A stretch of DNA of 14,035 bases from Alistipes sp. (GTDB taxonomy: Bacteria > Bacteroidota > Bacteroidia > Bacteroidales > Rikenellaceae): positions 1 through 14,035 of the forward strand of contig JAIEHQ010000085.1 in NCBI GenBank assembly GCA_029065825.1. The letters are read 5' to 3'. Below are positions 6,477 to 13,018 of this stretch, in pieces (position 1 is the first letter of the stretch; every line of letters starts with the position of its first letter). Below the pieces are notes generated by a model. The model was not told where the DNA came from. It was given only the letters and a program-made list of their open reading frames with translations, and ran no database searches. Both the position numbers and the translations under genes were made by a program.

Positions 6477-7247
6477 ATGAAGAAGACGATCATACTCTAT
6501 GCGCTCGCCCTGCTCTGCACCTCCGTCGCCTCGGCGCAGAGATACCCCGAACGCAGCCTGGTACGCCGGGGCAACCGCGACTTCGGACGGGAGCGCTACG
6601 ACCGCAGCATCGAGCGCTACAGCCGTGCGGCAGACCTCGCTCCCGACAGCTTCGAAGCCGCCTACGACCTGAGCAGCGCCCTCTACCGCACCGAGCGGTT
6701 CGAAGAGGCCGCCGCCGCGCTCGAACGGCTGGCCGCCGACACCGCCCGCACCGACGGGGAGCGCGCTGCGGCCTACTACAACCTGGGCAACGCGCAGTTC
6801 CGGCAGGAGAAGTACGCCGAGGCGCTCGAAAGTTACAAGAACTCGCTCCGCATCGACCCTTCGGACCAGGAGGCCAAGTACAACTACGCCTACACCAAGC
6901 GGCTGCTCGAACAGCAGCAAGAGCAGGAGCAGAACCGCAACGACGATCGGAACCAAGAACAAGAACAGAATCAAAACCAGAATCAGGAGCGCGACAAGGA
7001 GGACTCCTCCACCGATCCGCAGCAGCCCGACGACGGGCAGCAGGAGAACGACCCGAACGAAGGGTCCGGCAACGACGATCCCTCCGATCCCCGCGACGAC
7101 GGCAGCAGCGCCCCGCCCCGCGAGGGCGGCATCTCGCCCGAGGAGCAGGAGCGCATGCTCGATGCGATCCAGGCTCAGGAGGACCGCACGCAGGAGAAGC
7201 TCAAGGAGCGCGCCGGCACGATCGTCCGCGGCAATAAAAACTGGTAA
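6477..7247 (+). CDS. batC: Exported TPR protein with a BatC-like C-terminus
   Basis: A 256-aa protein with a clear signal peptide (1-20, ending SVASA), so it is expected in the periplasm. About 26-135 is made of tetratricopeptide-like helix pairs, best seen in AAYYNLGNAQFRQEKYAEALESYKNSLRIDPS (98-129). Residues 144-205 form a low-complexity linker rich in Gln, Asn, Asp and Glu. The end, ERMLDAIQAQEDRTQEKLKER (225-245), resembles BatC proteins. The ATG at 6477 is chosen because it opens directly onto the signal peptide and lies 4 nt after the previous stop; upstream in-frame codons overlap that gene and read as noise. TPR proteins usually mediate protein contacts, probably with the VWA proteins encoded next. 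Confidence 0.8.
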   Translation: MKKTIILYALALLCTSVASAQRYPERSLVRRGNRDFGRERYDRSIERYSRAADLAPDSFEAAYDLSSALYRTERFEEAAAALERLAADTARTDGERAAAYYNLGNAQFRQEKYAEALESYKNSLRIDPSDQEAKYNYAYTKRLLEQQQEQEQNRNDDRNQEQEQNQNQNQERDKEDSSTDPQQPDDGQQENDPNEGSGNDDPSDPRDDGSSAPPREGGISPEEQERMLDAIQAQEDRTQEKLKERAGTIVRGNKNW

Positions 7248-7268
7248 CCCGTCAATTCATCGAAAACC

Positions 7269-8255
7269 ATGCACTTCGCCTCTCCCCATCTGTTGTGGCT
7301 CCTCGGCGCGATTCCGCTGCTGGTGCTCTACGCCCTCTGGCGCGCCCGGCAGGGCCGCGCGTCGATCCGCATCTCGACCGTCGATGGCGCGCTCTGTGCC
7401 CCCCGCACCTGGCGCTACTGCCTCCGTCCGCTCCCCCTCGCGCTGCGCACGGCGGCCGTCGCACTGCTCATCGTGGCGCTCGCCCGGCCGCAGTCGGCCA
7501 AGGAGGGCTCCACGCGCGAAAGCGAGGGCATCGACATCGTGCTGGCGATCGACATCTCGACCTCGATGCTGGCCCGCGACCTGGAGCCGGACCGCATTCA
7601 GGCCGCCAAACAGGTGGCCGGATCTTTCATCGCCGACCGTCCGGGCGACCGCATCGGACTGGTGGCCTTCGCCGGCGAGGCCTTCACACAAAGTCCGCTG
7701 ACCACCGACCAGGGGACGCTCCAGACGCTGCTGGGCCGCCTGCGCAGCGGCGTGGTCGAGGACGGAACGGCCATCGGCAACGGCCTGGCCACAGCACTCA
7801 ACCGCCTGCGCGAGAGCGAGGCCAAGAGCAAGGTGGTGATCCTGCTGACCGACGGCGAGAACAACCGGGGCGAAATCGCCCCGCTGATGGCTGCCGAGAT
7901 CGCCCGCGACCAGGGAGTCCGCGTCTATACCATCGGCGTGGGCACGCACGGCACAGCTCCCTACCCCACGGTCGATTACTTCGGCAATCCGACCCTCGTA
8001 CAGGCCCAGGTCCGCATCGACGAGCAGACGCTCTCCCGCATCGCCGAACTGACGGGCGGCCGTTACTTCCGCGCCACGGACAACGACAAGCTACGTGCCA
8101 TCTACGACGAGATCAACCGACTGGAGAAGAGCCGGGTGGAGATTACCCAATACACCATCTACACCGAGGAGTACGCAGCGTGGGCCGCTGCCGCCGCACT
8201 GCTGCTGCTGCTCGAATTCCTGCTCCGCACCTTCGTACTTAAAACATTACCGTAA
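7269..8255 (+). CDS. batA: BatA-like VWA protein, inner membrane
   Basis: A 328-aa VWA protein of the Bat (Bacteroides aerotolerance) group. Two N-terminal helices lie at about 8-25 and 55-72, and the second ends in the family motif LARPQ (71-75). The VWA domain has a complete metal ion-dependent adhesion site: DISTS (95-99), T167 in EDGTAIG, and D195 in LLTDGEN. A C-terminal helix lies at about 302-320. The N-terminal pair and the C-terminal helix would hold the VWA domain against the membrane. VWA domains bind partners through the bound metal; the partner here is not known, but MoxR and the TPR protein are natural candidates. A 21-nt gap separates it from the TPR gene. Its TAA shares one base with the next ATG (TAATG), which indicates coupling with BatB. 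Confidence 0.9.
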   Translation: MHFASPHLLWLLGAIPLLVLYALWRARQGRASIRISTVDGALCAPRTWRYCLRPLPLALRTAAVALLIVALARPQSAKEGSTRESEGIDIVLAIDISTSMLARDLEPDRIQAAKQVAGSFIADRPGDRIGLVAFAGEAFTQSPLTTDQGTLQTLLGRLRSGVVEDGTAIGNGLATALNRLRESEAKSKVVILLTDGENNRGEIAPLMAAEIARDQGVRVYTIGVGTHGTAPYPTVDYFGNPTLVQAQVRIDEQTLSRIAELTGGRYFRATDNDKLRAIYDEINRLEKSRVEITQYTIYTEEYAAWAAAAALLLLLEFLLRTFVLKTLP

Positions 8256-9295
8256 TGTTTCGCTTCGCCAATCCCGAATACCTTTGGCTGCTCTGGCTGC
8301 TTCCCCTGCTGCTCTTCACGGGCATTCTGTCGCTCCACCTGGCACGCCGCCGGCTGGCACGCTTCGCCCGCCCCGAAATCCTGCGCCTGCTCGCGCCCGA
8401 CGTTTCGCCCGCACGGCGGCGGCTGAAGTTCGCGCTCTTCTCCACGGCCCTCGGACTGCTGATCCTGGCGCTGGCACGCCCCCAGTTCGGGTCGAAGCTC
8501 CGCGAGGTGCAAAGCCGGGGCATCGAAATGATGATCGCGGTCGATGTCTCCAACTCGATGCTGGCGGAGGATTTCCAGCCCAACCGCCTCGAACGGACCA
8601 AATACGCCATCGACCGGCTCTTCGACGGGCTGCGGCAGGACCGCGTGGGGCTGATCCTCTTCGCCGGCGATGCCGTCGTACAGCTGCCCATCACCTCCGA
8701 CTACCGCATGGCCCGGGCCTTCGCCCGCAAGATCGCACCCGATGCGGTCTCCGTGCAGGGCACCGACCTGGGGCAGGCCATCTCGCTGGCGACCATCTCC
8801 TTTTCGGAACGCACCGAAGAGGATACCCGGGGACGGGCCATCGTGCTGATTACCGACGGCGAGGGGCACGACTCCGGTGCCCTCGAAGCGGCGAAACGGG
8901 CCGCCGAACAGGGCATACGGATCTTCACGATCGGCATCGGCACGCCCGAGGGGGCGCCGATCCGGATCGACGGAGAGTTCATCCGCGATGAAAACGGCGA
9001 GATGGTGGTTTCGAAACTGGGAGAGCCGCTGCTCGAGGAGATCGCCCGCACTACCGACGGCGCTTACCTGCGCTCGACCAACCAGTCGCTCGGACTCGAT
9101 GAAATCGTCCGCACAATCAATGCGATGGAGCAGGGCGAACTGCAGGCGCTCCGCTTCGAGGAGTACGACGAACAGTTCCAGTACCCGATCGGTGCGGCGC
9201 TCGTGCTGCTGCTGGTCGAATTCCTGCTGCTCGACCGCCGCAACCCCCGGCTGCGCCGCTTCAACATTTTCGATCGCACGCAGGACGAGGCATAA
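8255..9295 (+). CDS. batB: BatB-like VWA protein, inner membrane
   Basis: A 346-aa paralogue of the preceding protein with the same plan. Helices lie at about 8-27 and 58-74, followed by LARPQ (73-77), a VWA domain, and a C-terminal helix at about 311-326. The metal site is intact: DVSNS (97-101), T170 in VQGTDLG, and D201 in LITDGEG. Both VWA copies therefore look functional. It differs from BatA in having a longer charged tail after the last helix (RRNPRLRRFNIFDRTQDEA). It is the last gene of the operon. The stop at 9293-9295 abuts the terminator of the converging operon, so nothing further follows on this strand. Confidence 0.9.
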   Translation: MFRFANPEYLWLLWLLPLLLFTGILSLHLARRRLARFARPEILRLLAPDVSPARRRLKFALFSTALGLLILALARPQFGSKLREVQSRGIEMMIAVDVSNSMLAEDFQPNRLERTKYAIDRLFDGLRQDRVGLILFAGDAVVQLPITSDYRMARAFARKIAPDAVSVQGTDLGQAISLATISFSERTEEDTRGRAIVLITDGEGHDSGALEAAKRAAEQGIRIFTIGIGTPEGAPIRIDGEFIRDENGEMVVSKLGEPLLEEIARTTDGAYLRSTNQSLGLDEIVRTINAMEQGELQALRFEEYDEQFQYPIGAALVLLLVEFLLLDRRNPRLRRFNIFDRTQDEA

Positions 9296-9320
9296 AAAGC
9301 GCCCCGCGACAACGGAGCGC
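9294..9320 (-). terminator. Rho-independent terminator of the pepP-mqn operon
   Basis: Read on the minus strand, GCGCTCCG and CGGGGCGC form an 8-bp stem (one G-T pair) around a 6-nt loop, followed directly by TTTTT (complement of 9294-9298). The stem is 9299-9306 with 9313-9320. The T run exists only for the minus strand; on the plus strand the hairpin is followed by ACAAGC. It therefore serves the leftward operon and overlaps the batB stop codon by two bases. Confidence 0.7.
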
Positions 9321-9327
9321 ACAAGCA

Positions 9328-9720
9328 TCAGATCGGGAAGCTCTCCTCCAACTGCTGAAGGATGAGGTAACGCCCCAGCGAGGGCGGTGCGCCCGCCGCA
9401 TCGAGACGACGGCAAACGGCGACCGTGCAAGCGGCCAGCCGCCGGCGCTCCGCGGCATCGGACGAGGCGCGCAGCAGCCCGAACAACAACTCGGCGAACT
9501 GCTCCAGATGCTCCTGGCCGAAGCCGTAGCGCCCGCATAGCTCCCCGATGAACTCCTCCCGCCGGAGCAGCGAGTCCAGCTCCAGACCGAGCCTTTCGCG
9601 CAATTCGGCACGGCACACCTCCGCAGCCTGCCGCCCGCCGGATCCCGCGCCCAGCCGGGCGAGCAATCCCCGGAGCAGCACTCCGATCTTGTCGATCTCG
9701 CGTACGATATAGTCCTCCAT
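9328..9720 (-). CDS. Uncharacterised 130-aa protein
   Basis: I do not recognise this family with confidence. The N-terminus MEDYIVREIDKIGVLLRGL resembles small helical proteins such as the DUF6483 group, but this is weak. The protein looks soluble and almost wholly helical, with many Leu, Arg and Glu residues, four Cys residues (36, 62, 98, 103), no signal peptide and no membrane segment. It is the last gene of the leftward operon, 19 nt after mqnD, and a terminator follows 7 nt after its stop. Upstream is TTCCTATTTTTTC (minus strand, 9724-9736), a near match to the promoter boxes at 173-185 and 863-875. That could give it a leaderless transcript of its own. A link to menaquinone synthesis is suggested only by position. 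Confidence 0.75.
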   Translation of the reverse strand: MEDYIVREIDKIGVLLRGLLARLGAGSGGRQAAEVCRAELRERLGLELDSLLRREEFIGELCGRYGFGQEHLEQFAELLFGLLRASSDAAERRRLAACTVAVCRRLDAAGAPPSLGRYLILQQLEESFPI

Positions 9721-9739
9721 AAAGAAAAAATAGGAAAGG

Positions 9740-10531
9740 TCAGACGGCGGCGCCCGTCAGGGCACGCACGGCGGCACGCCCCTCCTCGCCCAGAGCGAGC
9801 GAGTAGCGATTGACGAAAAAGTCGATGTGGTTGTCGATCACCCCGTCGTCCAGCTCCTGCGCATGGGCCTTGACGAAGTCGCGCGAAGCGTCGCGGTGGG
9901 CGAAGGCGTACTCGATGCTCCGGCGCAGCAGCCGCTCGACCTTCTGCCGCACCTCCCCGGGCAGCGTCCGCCGGATGACGATGGCTCCGAGCGGCAGAGG
10001 CAGCCCTGTGCGCCGCTCCCACTCCTCGCCCAGATCGGCGACGAGTTCCAGCCCCAGCTCGCGATAGACGAAGCGTCCTTCGTGAATCAGCACCCCGGCA
10101 TCGAACTCCCCGGCGGCGACCGCCGGAGCGATCCGCGAGAAGAGCATCGGCACCCGCTCCCCGACGGCGGGGAACAGCCTCCGAAGCAGGGCATCGGCCG
10201 TGGTATGCTCCCCCGGCACCGCCACCCGGCGTATCGACTCCGGCCGCACTCCCCGGCGCGTGACGAAAACGGGGCCGTTGCCCCGTCCCAGCGCCGAGCC
10301 GCTGTCCGACAACGCATAGCTGTCGAGCAATCGGGGCAGCAGCGCATAGCTGATCTTGCTCACGTCGGGTTCGGCGCACGCCGCACGACGGTTCAGCTCC
10401 TCGATGTCGTAAAATTCGGGGCGGAACTCCAACTCCCCGCAGTCGATGCGGCCGTTGAGCAGCGCATCGAACATGAAGGTGTCGTTCGGGCAGGGCGAAA
10501 TATGGAGGCGGATGGGGTATTTTCCGTTCAT
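9740..10531 (-). CDS. mqnD: 1,4-dihydroxy-6-naphthoate synthase (menaquinone, futalosine route)
   Basis: MqnD converts cyclic dehypoxanthine futalosine to 1,4-dihydroxy-6-naphthoate, a late step of the futalosine route to menaquinone; it is cytosolic. From the ATG at 10531 the product is 263 aa. The family's opening motif SPCPNDTFMF is at residues 12-21. Further family blocks are DVSKISYALLP, RGNGPVFVTR, GEHTTADALL and GVLIHEGRF. The overall fold is that of a periplasmic-binding-protein-like enzyme without a signal peptide. An upstream ATG at 10564 is in frame, but it would overlap the small membrane protein gene and adds a non-conserved leader. The 10531 start leaves a 10-nt gap, so I prefer it. 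mqnB lies two genes upstream in the same operon. Confidence 0.92.
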   Translation of the reverse strand: MNGKYPIRLHISPCPNDTFMFDALLNGRIDCGELEFRPEFYDIEELNRRAACAEPDVSKISYALLPRLLDSYALSDSGSALGRGNGPVFVTRRGVRPESIRRVAVPGEHTTADALLRRLFPAVGERVPMLFSRIAPAVAAGEFDAGVLIHEGRFVYRELGLELVADLGEEWERRTGLPLPLGAIVIRRTLPGEVRQKVERLLRRSIEYAFAHRDASRDFVKAHAQELDDGVIDNHIDFFVNRYSLALGEEGRAAVRALTGAAV

Positions 10532-10541
10532 GACGATCCGA

Positions 10542-10733
10542 TCAACGTTCGGCCTTCGGCGCACTGCTGCGGCCGAAGCGCCCCAGCACCCAGCCGGCCG
10601 CGAAAGTAACGAGGAAGAGCAGGATCTTCCAGAGCTGGTTCGAAAGCCAAAAATAGATATTCTTCGAGAAGACGATCACCAGCACCAGGGCCACGACGAT
10701 CAGCACGATGTAAACGATCCACTTTCTATTCAT
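10542..10733 (-). CDS. Small two-helix membrane protein (63 aa)
   Basis: The product has two hydrophobic helices, at about residues 5-23 and 34-51, joined by a short polar loop (SKNIYFWLSNQ). A basic tail ends the protein. The second helix ends in GWVLGRF, which recalls LapA/DUF1049-type small membrane proteins. That resemblance is only in outline. The start overlaps the end of mqnB by 8 nt and mqnD follows after 10 nt, so it is embedded in the operon and likely to be real. Its composition (Ile, Val, Leu, Phe) differs from the Ala/Arg-rich look of spurious frames in this GC-rich DNA. Function is unknown; a role near the membrane quinone pool is conceivable but is only inference. Confidence 0.8.
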   Translation of the reverse strand: MNRKWIVYIVLIVVALVLVIVFSKNIYFWLSNQLWKILLFLVTFAAGWVLGRFGRSSAPKAER

Positions 10734-11250
10734 ATTCGGCGAGTATTTCGGTTAATGTCCGTTTCAGGGCCTCCAGACTCTCCCCGATCCGCCACGCTGA
10801 GCGCGGATCGTCCGTGTAGTTCGAGACGGCGCGCACCTCGGCGCACGGGATGCCGAACTGCCGGCAGACGGAGAAGAAGGCCGCACCCTCCATGTTTTCA
10901 ATTTGCGTGCCGCAGGCGGGCGCTCCGCAGCGGCTGGTCGTATTTCCCTCGACCGCACGCAGCCCCGCAGGAAGAAAACCGGCCTCATAACGCACCCCAT
11001 AGCGGGCCGGCAGCTCCCCGACCCGTTCTGCGGCGACGGCGACCACCTCGCAGCGGGCTATCGAGCGGTCGTAGGCACCCGCTATGCCGGCCAGAATCAA
11101 GCGCTCGGGCCGCTCGGCGGCGATTACCGCCGCCGTCGCGGCGGCCGTCGCGGCCATCCCGACCCCGGCGATCCGGATCGCCGCACCGGGCAGAGCGGCC
11201 CGCAGCGGGGCCGCCTCCTCCTCGGTGGGTATGAGCAGAACGACGGCCAT
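10726..11250 (-). CDS. mqnB: Futalosine hydrolase
   Basis: MqnB removes hypoxanthine from futalosine to give dehypoxanthine futalosine in the menaquinone pathway. The 174-aa product has the nucleoside phosphorylase/nucleosidase fold: a first strand VVLLIPTEEEA (3-13), the strand-loop LILAGIAGAY (51-60), the hallmark ENMEGAAFF (118-126) with the ribose-binding Met-Glu pair, and AVSNYTDD (141-148) in the purine-site region. It is shorter than many family members, with a compact segment just before ENMEGAA. The presence of mqnD two genes on makes MqnB more likely than the related MTA/SAH nucleosidase. It starts 6 nt after the pepP-like gene's stop, and its end overlaps the small membrane protein gene. 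Confidence 0.87.
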   Translation of the reverse strand: MAVVLLIPTEEEAAPLRAALPGAAIRIAGVGMAATAAATAAVIAAERPERLILAGIAGAYDRSIARCEVVAVAAERVGELPARYGVRYEAGFLPAGLRAVEGNTTSRCGAPACGTQIENMEGAAFFSVCRQFGIPCAEVRAVSNYTDDPRSAWRIGESLEALKRTLTEILAEYE

Positions 11251-11256
11251 CGGCTT

Positions 11257-12651
11257 CTAACGGCCCACGACCGCCTCCAGCTCCTCGACCGTCACGGGGA
11301 TATGCTTCTCCCCGCCGATCATCCGGTTGCCGGTCTCGGTTACCAGAATATCGTCCTCGATGCGGATGCCGCCGAAATCGCGGTAGGCCTCCAGCGCCTC
11401 GTAATCGACGATTCCCCGGTAGAGTCCGTCGGCCTTGCACTTGTCGATCAGCGCCGGAATGAAGTAGAGACCCGGCTCGTCGGTCATGACCGTTCCGGGG
11501 CGCAGCTTCCAGCCGGCGCGGTAGATGCAGGTGCCCGATGCGGCGGCACGCTCGGCGATCTGCGCGAAGTCGAAGCTGCGCTCGCCCATCGCCTCGCAGT
11601 CGTGCACGTCCAGACCCATGCCATGACCCAGTCCGTGCGGCATGAAGAGGGTCATCGCACCGGCGGCAACGGCATCCTCGGCCGTGCCGTGCATCAGCCC
11701 CAGCGCGATGAGTCCCTCGGCCAGAGTAAGGTAGGCGGCCTTGTGCACCTCGGCGTACATCATCCCCGGAGCGATCAGCCGGGCCACCCGGTCGTGCGCC
11801 TCCAGCACTATGTTATAGACATCCTTCTGTTTCTGCGTAAAGCGGCCGCTCACGGGGTAGGTGCGCGTGTGGTCCGAGCAGTAGTAGCTCAGCCCCTCGC
11901 CGCCCGCGTCGCAGAGCAGCAGACGGCCGTTCTCCAGAATGCCGTCGCTGTGGAGGTTGTGCAGCGTCTCGCCGTGCTGCGAGACGATCGAGGGGAACGA
12001 AACGCCCCGGCCGTGCGCCTTGGCGATGCCCTCGATCGCACCCGCGATCTCGCGCTCGACCACCCCGGCGCGGCACATCTTCATGGCCGTCGTGTGCATG
12101 GCGTAGCCGATATGGAACGACTTCTCCAGCTCCTCGATCTCCTCGGGACCCTTCGTCTCGCGCATCTCAGCGACGGCGAGCATCAGATCGACCGACTTGC
12201 GGTCGTGCAGCGCCTCGGGCTTGATTCCGAGCAGGTCGGAGAGCATCAGCTTCGTCTCGCCCCGGTAGGGGGGCAGGTAGTGGACGCGGCGGCCCTGGGC
12301 TATCGCGCGGGTCAGCCGCTCCCTCAGCTCAGCCAGCGGGAAGGTCCGCTCCACCCCGACGGTCGCCCCCAGCTCGCGCAGCGAGGGCTGCGGGCCGGTC
12401 CAGATGATATCCTCGACCGTAAAGTCGTCTCCGTAGAGCGCATCCTCGCCCGTGTCGGCATCGAGCACGCCGACGAGCGCCGGGGTGTTGAGCCCGAAAT
12501 AGTAGAGGAACGAGGAGTCCTGGCGGAAATAGTAGGTATTGTTGGGGTAGTTGTTGGAGGTAAGCATATTGCCCGGAATCAGAATGATTCCCTCGCCCAG
12601 ACGGCGGCGCAGCTCGGCGCGCCGTGCGGCATAGATCTCTGCATGAAACAT
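11257..12651 (-). CDS. pepP: Xaa-Pro aminopeptidase (M24B family)
   Basis: This dinuclear-metal peptidase removes the N-terminal residue from peptides whose second residue is proline. From the ATG at 12651 the product is 464 aa, close to the Bacteroidetes enzymes. The N-terminal domain begins MFHAEIYAARRAEL and includes NNTYYFRQDSSFLYYFG. The C-terminal pita-bread domain shows all five expected metal ligands: Asp in LLCDAGGE, Asp in CSDHTRTYPV, His in MPHGLGHGMGLDVHD, Glu in MTDEPGLY, and Glu in GIRIEDDILVT. The frame stays open for 110 codons further upstream. That extension crosses the -7 box at 12717-12724 and is low-complexity Arg/Gly/Pro, so I reject it. It is the first gene of the leftward operon and probably recycles proline-containing peptides. 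Confidence 0.94.
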   Translation of the reverse strand: MFHAEIYAARRAELRRRLGEGIILIPGNMLTSNNYPNNTYYFRQDSSFLYYFGLNTPALVGVLDADTGEDALYGDDFTVEDIIWTGPQPSLRELGATVGVERTFPLAELRERLTRAIAQGRRVHYLPPYRGETKLMLSDLLGIKPEALHDRKSVDLMLAVAEMRETKGPEEIEELEKSFHIGYAMHTTAMKMCRAGVVEREIAGAIEGIAKAHGRGVSFPSIVSQHGETLHNLHSDGILENGRLLLCDAGGEGLSYYCSDHTRTYPVSGRFTQKQKDVYNIVLEAHDRVARLIAPGMMYAEVHKAAYLTLAEGLIALGLMHGTAEDAVAAGAMTLFMPHGLGHGMGLDVHDCEAMGERSFDFAQIAERAAASGTCIYRAGWKLRPGTVMTDEPGLYFIPALIDKCKADGLYRGIVDYEALEAYRDFGGIRIEDDILVTETGNRMIGGEKHIPVTVEELEAVVGR

Positions 12652-12716
12652 GATTGTCGTATTTTTAAAAGTTATTCTCCGGTTTCCGCGCGGCGCACCC
12701 GGGCGCACCGCTCCTA

Positions 12717-12724
12717 CAAAAGTA
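12717..12724 (-). promoter_or_regulatory. -7 promoter box for the pepP-mqn operon
   Basis: On the minus strand the sequence is TACTTTTG, an exact TAnnTTTG match, 65 nt before the ATG at 12651. About 18 nt upstream of it lies TTCG, a degenerate -33 candidate that falls within the inverted repeat at 12736-12759. Confidence 0.55.
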
Positions 12725-12735
12725 GTAAAAATTTT

Positions 12736-12759
12736 CGGGGTTCGAATCATAAATCCCCG
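12736..12759. repeat. Inverted repeat over the pepP -33 region
   Basis: CGGGG (12736-12740) and CCCCG (12755-12759) flank a 14-nt AT-rich centre that contains the palindrome TTCGAA (12741-12746). It sits where the -33 element of the pepP promoter is expected. It could be an operator or a chance hairpin; there is no other evidence. Confidence 0.3.
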
Positions 12760-12931
12760 TTTCGATACGTTTTCCTCGTAAACGCGGCCCGCCCCGCCCG
12801 GGGTCCGGGAGCGCATCGCGGCCCCGCCGCGCGGACCGCACGCAGGGCCGCGCATCCCTTTCCGGACGAGCCGCCTGCGACCGCGCGAGCAAAAACATGG
12901 TGCAATATTAGGCTGCCTGTGAAATAATTCG

Positions 12932-12939
12932 TATATTTG
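12932..12939 (+). promoter_or_regulatory. -7 promoter box for the thioredoxin-DUF6029 unit
   Basis: TATATTTG matches TAnnTTTG and lies 79 nt before the ATG at 13019. The leader would be about 70 nt, A/C-rich near the start codon, and has no Shine-Dalgarno sequence. No clear -33 TTTG is seen. Confidence 0.5.
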
Positions 12940-13018
12940 CCTCGATAGAGGCGATTCGACCCGACTCGAACCCCCTCGCAAACCGGAAACATTTTAAATT
13001 CAACTAAAACCAATAGCC

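Larger units (their letters stand above)
12652..13018. other. Divergent intergenic region with two opposed promoters
   Basis: These 367 bases separate the leftward pepP operon from the rightward thioredoxin gene and hold no convincing ORF. From left to right they carry an AT-rich leader for pepP, a minus-strand -7 box (12717-12724), an inverted repeat (12736-12740 with 12755-12759) and a very GC-rich block (about 12781-12893). A plus-strand -7 box (12932-12939) and an AT-rich leader before 13019 follow. The GC-rich block includes another possible stem, GGTCCG (12802-12807) with CGGACC (12832-12837). No rho-independent terminator is seen. Confidence 0.5.

Noticed and set aside
10532..10564. 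Upstream ATG for mqnD at 10564
   Set aside because: It would overlap the small membrane protein gene by 23 nt and adds a basic leader (MRRRPNVDRIV) not typical of the family. The ATG at 10531 gives a clean 10-nt gap.
12736..12759. tRNA-like T-arm (GGTTCGAATC) in the pepP-thioredoxin gap
   Set aside because: The stem arms enclose 14 nt rather than 7, and no acceptor, D or anticodon arms can be placed around it on either strand.
12652..12981. N-terminal extension of the pepP-like gene by 110 codons (open frame to an ATG at 12981)
   Set aside because: The extension is Arg/Gly/Pro-rich, matches no part of the M24B family, and crosses the -7 box at 12717-12724. The conserved N-terminal domain begins at MFHAEIY (12651).
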